Made by a program: the position numbers and the translations under genes. A DNA stretch of 64,000 bases from an uncultured Collinsella sp. GTDB taxonomy: Bacteria > Actinomycetota > Coriobacteriia > Coriobacteriales > Coriobacteriaceae. Below, piece after piece: positions 32,711 to 41,091 of the stretch. The stretch covers positions 11,238 through 75,237 of the forward strand of contig CAAEEB010000089.1 of NCBI GenBank assembly GCA_900754745.1, given 5' to 3'. Numbering within the stretch: the first letter of the stretch is position 1; each line of letters opens with the position of its first letter. Under the pieces are notes generated by a model. That model ran no database searches, was not told where the DNA came from, and saw only the letters and a list, made by a program, of their open reading frames with translations.

Positions 32711-33008
32711 TCTCGATCTGTAACATCTAGACCCGATTTGGACGGCTAGGTGTTACAGATCGAGATGTTTCGGCAGGACGGTCTTCGTTTGTCTAAATCT
32801 GTAACACGAGGGACGGATTTTGCCGAGTTGTTGTTACAGATTGAGATTTTCTAGCAGGCGGGTTCGGCTTGTCTCGATCTGTAACAGGTAGGGGCCAAAA
32901 GTGGGGCTAGATGTTACAGATCTAGATTGTTGAGGATGGGTCGAGATGAATATCTTGATCTGTAACAGTAAGACCCGGTTTTGCCGAGTAACTGTTACAG
33001 AACGAGAC
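32711..33008. repeat. R1 array 2: four inverted-repeat units
   Basis: Units start at 32711, 32792, 32872 and 32953. Arms are TCTCGATCTGTAACA or TCTAAATCTGTAACA with the matching right arm. Spacers between units share a TTTCxGCAGG-like core with arrays 1 and 3. It lies between tRNA and the PTS gene (gap 32621-33213); no gene is visible in the gap. Confidence 0.92.
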
Positions 33009-33083
33009 ATTTGGACAGAGCAGGTCCGAATATTCGATTCGAAACATGCCGGCAAGGCAGATACTAGGGAACTCTACTAGGCC

Positions 33084-33124
33084 GCCTCCCATTTCTTGGA
33101 CATTAGAAATGGGAGGCTTCTTTA
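33084..33124 (+). terminator. Intrinsic terminator downstream of R1 array 2
   Basis: GCCTCCCATTTCT pairs perfectly with AGAAATGGGAGGC over 13 bp, followed by TTCTTTA on the plus strand. No plus-strand gene lies between the tRNA terminator at 32631 and this point, only the R1 array. Confidence 0.8.
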
Positions 33125-33213
33125 TGGACGGGAGAGTTGGGCACGACCGCCCTCGGACTTCACCCACCTCAACTGCCCTCAATTACATAGAGCTGGTCGA
33201 AAAGGGGCGCAAG

Positions 33214-34557
33214 CTAGCGGGCGTCTTCCTCGTCGTCGTTGGGTCGGTAGGTGATGAACTCGATAACAAAGGCCAGAACGGCAGAGACGAGTGCGGCGAT
33301 GATCGCGTAGATCATGTGGGAGATCCCAGCGCCACCAGGGGTCCCGTCGATGAAGTTGAGCAGGTTGAAGACGCCGATGCCGTAGATGCCCGGCTCGGTG
33401 ACGCCGAAGAAGAAGGCGGAGATCATCGCGGGGAGGGCGATGCCGCGGAAGCGCTCGTCCTTGTTTTTGAGGTACATGGCAAAGATGACCGCTCCGAGCG
33501 CGAACCCGTGGCCGATGGTGGCGGCGAGCACGCTGTCGTGGCCGAGGGTGTTCAGGTTCATGATGGAGATGGGGATGAGGCTCCAGTGGAAGCCAAAGAT
33601 GACGAGGCACATCCACAGTCCGCCGACCAGGGCGCTGCCCAGGACGGAACCAACCACGGGGAGCTGGAAGATGAACGAGAACGCCGCGCTCAGCAGGTTG
33701 GTGATGAGGGTGGCCACCGGGCCGATGATGAGGTAGCCCAAGGCGATGGAGACCGTCATCGTGGCGAGCGGGACAAGGAACATCTTGAGCGCAGCCGGCA
33801 TCCAGCTCTTGAGCCAGCGCTCAATGATAGAGCCGAACCACACCATGAGAAGGACGGGGATCACCGAGCTCACGTAGCCGGACACGGGCATGATGATGGG
33901 GAGCCCGAGGGCGGTGGCGTACCACGAGAACGTGCCGGCCACGCCGAGGTCGACGCTGCCGAGCGCCTCGCCCGAGGTCAGGGCGACCATCGTCGGGTAG
34001 AGGAGTGCCACGCCGATTGCCACGCCGGTGAACTCGTTCATGCGGAACTTGCGCGCGGCACTGAACGCCAGGGCGACGGGAAGGAAGTAGAAGAAGCCGT
34101 CAGCCACGGTGTAGAGCAGCGTGTAGAGGCCGTCGTTTGCAAAGGCCGGGACGAAGTAGGTGATGAGGGCAAGCAGTCCCTTCATGATGCCTGCGGCGGC
34201 AAGCGGTCCCAGGATGGGCTGGAAGATGCCAGAGATGAGGTCGATGATGACGGAGGTCACGGTCTTCTCGCCCTGGGGCTCGTCGTCGGCGCTTGCGCCG
34301 CTCGAGAAGTTGCCGGCCTCCAGGACCGCGTCGTAGACGTCCTCGACGATGTTACCCACGACCACCTGGTACTGGCCGTTGGCCTGGATGACCTGGATGA
34401 CGCCCTTGAGGGCCTCGATCTTGGCCGTGTTGGCGCGGGACTCGTCCTTGAGCTTGAAGCGCACGCGCGTGATGCAGTGCGCGACGCTGGCGACGTTCTC
34501 TGCGCCGCCTACGTTCTCGAGTATGGATCTGGCCAGGTCGTCGTATTTTTCTGCCAT
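33214..34557 (-). CDS. PTS beta-glucoside-type EIIBC transporter
   Basis: 447 residues. The IIB domain (1-80) carries the phosphorylated Cys in ENVASVAHCITRVRF. The IIC domain (about 105-440) has some ten membrane segments and the substrate-site motif GVTEPGIYG. No IIA domain is fused, so phosphate must come from a IIA elsewhere. AAGGAG lies 8 nt before the ATG. It is downstream of, and 31 bp from, the 6-phospho-beta-glucosidase gene. The pair would import and cleave aryl- or cellobiose-type beta-glucosides. Confidence 0.93.
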   Translation of the reverse strand: MAEKYDDLARSILENVGGAENVASVAHCITRVRFKLKDESRANTAKIEALKGVIQVIQANGQYQVVVGNIVEDVYDAVLEAGNFSSGASADDEPQGEKTVTSVIIDLISGIFQPILGPLAAAGIMKGLLALITYFVPAFANDGLYTLLYTVADGFFYFLPVALAFSAARKFRMNEFTGVAIGVALLYPTMVALTSGEALGSVDLGVAGTFSWYATALGLPIIMPVSGYVSSVIPVLLMVWFGSIIERWLKSWMPAALKMFLVPLATMTVSIALGYLIIGPVATLITNLLSAAFSFIFQLPVVGSVLGSALVGGLWMCLVIFGFHWSLIPISIMNLNTLGHDSVLAATIGHGFALGAVIFAMYLKNKDERFRGIALPAMISAFFFGVTEPGIYGIGVFNLLNFIDGTPGGAGISHMIYAIIAALVSAVLAFVIEFITYRPNDDEEDAR

Positions 34558-34588
34558 TATTTTCTCCTTAGTGATATTGCCCGGGCGG

Positions 34589-36142
<1,554 letters not shown>

Positions 36143-37123
36143 CTAGCTGACGGCTTGTCCTGCGGCGGCGCGATGTGCCGTCCTGCCTCCGACCAGGGAG
36201 GGAACCTGTGCCAGGCATACGCCGGCGAGGATGATGGCGACGCCCAGCCACTCGACGACGCCGAGCGGCTCACAGAGGACGATCATGGCGATGAGCAGGC
36301 CGGCGGGGAGTTCCGCGGCGGCCATGACAGTGGAGAGGCCCGCGGGCAGGTGCGGAGAGCCCATGCCGAAGAGCAGGACCGGGCAGAGCATGCCAAAGAA
36401 GCCAGCGATGACGGCAAAGGGCAGGATGCCCTGGGCGAGGACGCCCGAGACGACGTAGTCCGGGCACACCGTGAGCGACATGACCACGGAGCCCGCGCAC
36501 ACGATGACGCCACGCTGCTCGGACGAGCAGGGGGCCTCGACCTTGCCGGAGAGGGTGACAAAGAGGGAGCAGGAGACGGCCGCCCCCAGCGCGCAGAGCA
36601 GGGCCACGGGGTCGTACCCGGTGATGCCGGTCTTGTAGACGCCGCTGGCGAACACCGTTCCGAAGACGATGACCAGGGCGGAGATTACTTGGAGGGGCCT
36701 CGGCGGCCGGCGCGTCATGACGGTCTGCCACACGAGCCCCAGCCACGTGAACTGGAAGAGGAGCGTGAGCGCCACCGGGGCGGGCAGCACGCTCATGGCG
36801 TAGCAGTAGAGGATTGAGGTGAGGCAGGTGAGGGCTCCCAGGCCCATGAGCTTGAGGGCGAGCTTCCGGCCCACGCGTTGCCAGCGGTGCCCGAGCGCAT
36901 GGCCCGCGAGTGTGGCGAGGGCGAAGAAGAGGCAGCCAAACCACGCCTGGCTCGCCACCACCTGCGCCGAGGTGAAGCCCGCGGCGTAGGCGAGCTTGTA
37001 GGTCGTGGCCATCGCGCCGTAGCAGGCGCCGCCCGCAAAGACCTGGAGTGCCGCCTTGGCCTGTCCCTCGCCCGTGGCTCCTGCCCCGGCGGCCTGTTGC
37101 TTGATTGTGTTTGTTTCTGCCAT
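36143..37123 (-). CDS. DMT-superfamily (EamA-type) transporter
   Basis: 326 residues with ten hydrophobic segments in two EamA halves (about 25-165 and 175-310). ATG 37123 is chosen because AAGGGAG lies 6 nt upstream; the frame is open another 52 codons across a terminator-like hairpin. Pattern pieces include GGACYGAMATTYKLAYAAGFTS and LPAPVALTLLFQFTWLGLV. It likely exports an amino acid or metabolite; the substrate is unknown. Confidence 0.85.
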   Translation of the reverse strand: MAETNTIKQQAAGAGATGEGQAKAALQVFAGGACYGAMATTYKLAYAAGFTSAQVVASQAWFGCLFFALATLAGHALGHRWQRVGRKLALKLMGLGALTCLTSILYCYAMSVLPAPVALTLLFQFTWLGLVWQTVMTRRPPRPLQVISALVIVFGTVFASGVYKTGITGYDPVALLCALGAAVSCSLFVTLSGKVEAPCSSEQRGVIVCAGSVVMSLTVCPDYVVSGVLAQGILPFAVIAGFFGMLCPVLLFGMGSPHLPAGLSTVMAAAELPAGLLIAMIVLCEPLGVVEWLGVAIILAGVCLAQVPSLVGGRTAHRAAAGQAVS

Positions 37124-37239
37124 TAGGCTCCCTTTCGTCTGCTGTCTTGCAGATGCACGTCTCGTGCGTCTGTTCCCTGCAGTCGGAAGGTGGGCTCGTG
37201 CGGTCTTCTGGCGGTGCATGTGGTACCTGCTGCCAAGAA

Positions 37240-37277
37240 GAAAAAAAGCCACGCAACCGACTGCTCGGTTGCGTGGC
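37240..37277 (-). terminator. Terminator-type hairpin in the leader of the EamA gene
   Basis: On the minus strand GCCACGCAACCGA pairs with TCGGTTGCGTGGC over 13 bp, loop GCAG, followed by TTTTTTTC. It lies about 117 bp upstream of the EamA start and no minus-strand gene precedes it, so it may be an attenuator. I see no T-box or known riboswitch sequence in 37124-37440 and nothing else in that stretch. Confidence 0.6.
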
Positions 37278-37440
37278 AAAAAGGTGGCTAGCGCCCAGAA
37301 AAGTCCACGCGTTTTTAGACGGAGACAAGGTACTACAACAGAAGAGATGCCGTCAAGAAAAGCCGAGGAAAAAAGTGAGTCTCTGCCCGCCGCACCTGTG
37401 GCGGTCGTTTCCCCGAACGGGGCGGTACCGTTGGGGACTG

Positions 37441-37900
37441 TCTCGATCTGTAACAGTTGGGGGGGGGTCGAAAGGGGGTCTAGGTGTTACAGATTGAGAT
37501 TTTCGGCGAGCCGGGCTCAGTTTGTCTAAATCTGTAACACGAGGGACGGATTTTGCCGAGTTACTGTTACAGATTTAGATTTTCTGGCAGACGGGTCCCG
37601 TTTATCTCGATCTGTAACATCTGGGGCCCATTTTGTCGAGCAACTGTTACAGATTTAGATCTTTCGGCAGATTAGATTGGTTTGTCTCGATCTGTAACAG
37701 GTAGGGGTCAAAAGTGGGTCTAGATGTTACAGATTGAGATGTTTGGTCGGACCGAGTTTGTTCGTCTCGATTTGTAACATCTAGGGTCGTTTTTGGTCTG
37801 CAGGTGTTACAGATCGAGATTTTCCGACGGAACGCTTCCGTTTGTCTCGATCTGTAACAGTAAGCCCCGGTTTCGCCGCGTAACTGTTACAGATCGAGAC
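37441..37900. repeat. R1 array 3: six inverted-repeat units
   Basis: Units start at 37441, 37524, 37605, 37685, 37765 and 37845. The first unit has a 29-nt core with a run of nine G; the others have 25. Right arms are often followed by TTTC. It lies between the divergent EamA and reductase genes. No gene is visible in 37901-38041. Confidence 0.92.
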
Positions 37901-38041
37901 AAACCGACGGGCCGCCCCGTCCCATCCACCTGCCGCTGCCTGCTGTCCGCCGATTTCAGTTGTGCCGCCGTGCTCCCATGCCATATCCTTTAGACAACTA
38001 CGCGGCACCATCGCCGCCGCGCCTACAAGAGAGGAATGTCC

Positions 38042-40072
38042 ATGACCGCACCTGCATCCAAGCTGCTCCAGCCCATTACGGTTGGCCCCCTTGAGCTCAA
38101 GAACCGCATTATGTTCCCGCCGCTGACCACCGGCTACGAGGAGCGCGACGGTTCCATCGGCGAGCGCAGCCTGGCCTTTTATGAGCGTCTGGCCCGTGGC
38201 GGCGTGAGCTACATCGTCATCGGCGACGTCGCTCCCGTTATGACCGCAAGCCCCACGCCCAAGCTGGCGACCGACGCCCAGATCCCCACGTTTAAGGCAC
38301 TGGCCGACGCCGTCCACAAGCACAGCGCCAAGGTCGCGCTGCAGCTGTTCCACCCCGAGTATGACGTGCCCGGTGTCGGCCGCATGGTCATGGGATCCAT
38401 GGCCGCTGCCAAGGCCGCGCAGGAGGCCAAGGCCGCCGGCGACGAGGAGACCTTTGCCGCCAAGATGGCCGAGTCCAACGAGATCCGCAATCAGGCCTAC
38501 GCCAAGCTGCACCACGACATGCAGCACTTTGTGAACGAGGCAAGCGTAGAACAGCTCACCCAGATCAAGGAAGCCATCGCTGCCTCGGCCGCCCGTGCGC
38601 AGCAGGCCGGCATCGACGCCATCGAGGTCCACGGCGATCGCCTGGTGGGTTCGCTGTGCTCGGCCATCCTCAACCAGCGCACCGACGAGTACGGTGGCTC
38701 GTTCGAGAACCGCGTTCGCTACGCGCTCGAGGTCGTCGCTGCCATTAAGGAAGCCGCGCCGCAGCTGATGGTGGAGTACAAGCTCCCCGTGATCATGGAG
38801 AACCCCGACGGCACGCCGCGCGGCAAGGGCGGCCTGCAGCCTGACGAGGCCTGCGAGTTCGCCAAGCTGCTCGAGGGCGCGGGCATCGACATGATCCAGG
38901 TTGCACAGGCCAACCACACCGGCAACATGGGCGACACCATTCCGCCCATGGGCGCCATGCCCTACAACTGGACGCTGCCCGTGGCCGAGCGCGTCAAGGC
39001 CCTGGTCTCCGTGCCGGTGGCAACCGTGGGCCGTGTCATCTCGGTCGAGGCCGGCGAGAAGATTCTGGAAGACGGCGCGGCCGACATCATCGCCTATGGC
39101 CGCTCGCTCATGTGCGACCCTGACATTGCGCTGAAGGCTGCCACGGGTGAGCCCATCCGCGAGTGCCTCAACTGCAACAAGGGCTGCGTCGATGCGATTC
39201 AAAACCGCAAGTACATCTCGTGCGTGCTCAACGCCGAGAACGGCGACGAGGCGACCGTCGCCATCAAGCCGGGCGAGGGCGACAAGAAGATCGCCGTGGT
39301 GGGCGGCGGTATTGCCGGCCTGGAGGCCGCACGCGTGGCGGCCAAGCGCGGCTACGATGTGACCGTCTACGAGGCGAGCGATCATCTGGGCGGCCAGATT
39401 GTGCTGGCGGCCGCGCCTCCGCGCAAGGACGAGATCATGCGCTCGGTCGAGTATTACGAGAAGATTCTGCCCGGCCTGGGCGTGAAGGTTGAGCTCAACC
39501 ATGCCGCTACTGCTGAGGACCTCAACGCCGCCGACGCCGCGATTGTGGCCGTGGGCGCGCACGACGTGGTTATCCCCGTTCCGGGTGCCGACTCGGAGAA
39601 GGTCGTCTCGAGCTGGGACGTGCTGGCCGGCAAGGCGGAGCTTACGGGCCGCGTCGCTGTCATTGGCGGCGGCCTGGTGGGCACCGAGACTGCCGAGTAC
39701 CTGCTGCAGCACGGCTGCGAGGTGGCGATCGTGGAGATGCTCGACAAGATTGCCGCGGGCGAGTCCGAGACCATTCTGCCGCTGATTATGAGCGACTTTG
39801 CAGAGCACAACGTGGAGCAGCACGTGAAGACCCGCCTGACCGCCATTACCGACGAGGGCGTGGAGGCCATTCGCACCACCGAGGACGGCGCCGAGGAGCC
39901 GGTGAAGATCGCCTGCGATTACGTGGTGATGGCCGTGGGCTCCAAGGCCAACGCGTTTGACCTGGACGGCGTGACGGTGCCCGTGACCTGCGTGGGCGAC
40001 TGCTCGGGCGAGCGCACTGCCGACATTGCGAGCGCCATTCGCACGGCGTATCACGCGGCCAACGAGCTGTAG
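38042..40072 (+). CDS. NADH:flavin oxidoreductase of the 2,4-dienoyl-CoA reductase / BaiH type
   Basis: 676 residues from ATG 38042 (ATG 38036 is too close to GAGAGG). The N-terminal old-yellow-enzyme barrel (about 10-360) starts with GPLELKNRIMFPP and binds FMN. A [4Fe-4S] site follows as CLNCNKGCVDAIQNRKYISC (Cys spacing 2, 3, 11). The C-terminal half has an FAD fold with VVGGGIAGLEAARVA and an NAD fold with AVIGGGLVGTETAEYL. Relatives reduce enoyl-CoA, bile-acid intermediates or other unsaturated substrates with NADH. The substrate here cannot be told. It is monocistronic with its own terminator. Confidence 0.9.
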   Translation: MTAPASKLLQPITVGPLELKNRIMFPPLTTGYEERDGSIGERSLAFYERLARGGVSYIVIGDVAPVMTASPTPKLATDAQIPTFKALADAVHKHSAKVALQLFHPEYDVPGVGRMVMGSMAAAKAAQEAKAAGDEETFAAKMAESNEIRNQAYAKLHHDMQHFVNEASVEQLTQIKEAIAASAARAQQAGIDAIEVHGDRLVGSLCSAILNQRTDEYGGSFENRVRYALEVVAAIKEAAPQLMVEYKLPVIMENPDGTPRGKGGLQPDEACEFAKLLEGAGIDMIQVAQANHTGNMGDTIPPMGAMPYNWTLPVAERVKALVSVPVATVGRVISVEAGEKILEDGAADIIAYGRSLMCDPDIALKAATGEPIRECLNCNKGCVDAIQNRKYISCVLNAENGDEATVAIKPGEGDKKIAVVGGGIAGLEAARVAAKRGYDVTVYEASDHLGGQIVLAAAPPRKDEIMRSVEYYEKILPGLGVKVELNHAATAEDLNAADAAIVAVGAHDVVIPVPGADSEKVVSSWDVLAGKAELTGRVAVIGGGLVGTETAEYLLQHGCEVAIVEMLDKIAAGESETILPLIMSDFAEHNVEQHVKTRLTAITDEGVEAIRTTEDGAEEPVKIACDYVVMAVGSKANAFDLDGVTVPVTCVGDCSGERTADIASAIRTAYHAANEL

Positions 40073-40101
40073 TTGAACATCGCGGCCAGGCGGGGCGGCA
40101 G

Positions 40102-40188
40102 CACGGACCTGCCTCGCCCGACTGCGTCCCATCGGGTGTCAACCGGGGCGGGGTCTGCAAGCGCAGCAGGTCCCGTCCTTTTTGTTTT
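40102..40188 (+). terminator. Long imperfect terminator after the reductase gene
   Basis: ACGGACCTGC (40103-40112) pairs with GCAGGTCCCGT (40166-40176, one bulge), with an inner CGCCC/GGGCG stem and a CCCATCGGG tip, then TTTTTGTTTT. Confidence 0.65.
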
Positions 40189-40239
40189 GCTCGGGTGGAT
40201 GGCAATGCGCGGTAATCATGAGGAGTGAGGCGTCACTGC

Positions 40240-40510
40240 CCTGCAGGCCGCTTAAAATTATTGGGGGAGGGGTTAATAATTATTCCCTCTAGACCAAAGG
40301 ACATAAAGAGATGTCAATTTTGTTGGCAAACGAATGACGATTAGCTGCGAGCTAGCTACCAGCGTAAATAATCGATAAAGAAATGTCGTAAATAGGTGTC
40401 AAATGCCCAGATAACGCCGCGTCTATTTTAATTAACTACTTTGAGCAAACAGCAAAATGCTACTATCTAGCGTGCACGTAAGAAAGCAGATTAACGGTTA
40501 AGGCTAAGAA
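40240..40510. other. AT-rich intergenic stretch, no gene seen
   Basis: About 270 bp of markedly lower GC than the surroundings, directly upstream of the double-HTH gene. It contains AATTATT and TAATTAAC-type runs and no open frame of note. It probably contains the promoter of the next gene and could mark an acquired boundary. Confidence 0.5.
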
Positions 40511-40519
40511 GTGGCAGGT

Positions 40520-40915
40520 ATGTCGGAAGCAACTAGGACTCGCACGCATGCGCCCGAGGTTAGGCAGCGTGCCGTCGAGATCCTCCAAGAGGGGGTCGGT
40601 CACCGCGCCCTCGCCGCAAAGCTTGGCATTCCCCAGGCCACGGCTCGTCAGTGGGCCCGCGCATATGCCGTGGGCGGCGCCGACGCCGTGCTCAACGCGG
40701 GCGCTCGCCATCACACCTATTCGTACGACGTCAAGCTCGCCGTGGTAAAGGATCGCCTGGAAAACGGCCTGACGGTTCGCGAAGCCATGATTAAGCACAA
40801 GATTCCCAGCGAGTCTTCGGTCAAGGCCTGGTGTCGCCAGTATCGCGATGGCGGCGCCGACGCGCTTATCGATAAGCCGCGCGGTCGCAAGCCGCGCGTT
40901 AAACAGGCAGAGTAG
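40520..40915 (+). CDS. Small protein of two helix-turn-helix units (transposase-OrfA-like)
   Basis: 131 residues from ATG 40520 (GTG 40511 possible). Residues ~14-60 and ~70-118 are similar HTH units: RQRAVEILQEG... LAAKLGIPQATARQWARAYAVGGADAVL, and KLAVVKDRLENG... MIKHKIPSESSVKAWCRQYRDGGADAL. The tail is basic. Such tandem HTH modules occur in IS3-type OrfA proteins, but no OrfB follows and a terminator closes the gene. It could be a leftover of an insertion sequence or a stand-alone regulator. It lies 176 bp before the ech operon. Confidence 0.7.
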   Translation: MSEATRTRTHAPEVRQRAVEILQEGVGHRALAAKLGIPQATARQWARAYAVGGADAVLNAGARHHTYSYDVKLAVVKDRLENGLTVREAMIKHKIPSESSVKAWCRQYRDGGADALIDKPRGRKPRVKQAE

Positions 40916-40922
40916 CAAGAGG

Positions 40923-40947
40923 GTGCGCCCACAGGGGCGCATTTTTC
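40923..40947 (+). terminator. Intrinsic terminator after the double-HTH gene
   Basis: GTGCGCCC pairs with GGGCGCAT (G-T at the base), loop ACAG, then TTTTTC. It separates this gene from the ech operon. Confidence 0.8.
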
Positions 40948-41091
40948 TTGCCGCCCCACTGCTCCAAAGCGGACGTGCCCTTGCCCCGTACGCCTAAAAC
41001 TCCCCAGTTGACCGAAAACCTGCCGCCGTTGCTCCTCAATTGAGCTATAACGTTAAACAATTGCAGCGTTTTTGCATGGGGGAGTGATGGT

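Noticed and set aside
37124..37440. T-box leader upstream of the EamA gene
   Set aside because: The conserved T-box antiterminator sequence is absent on the minus strand; only the hairpin with T tract is present.
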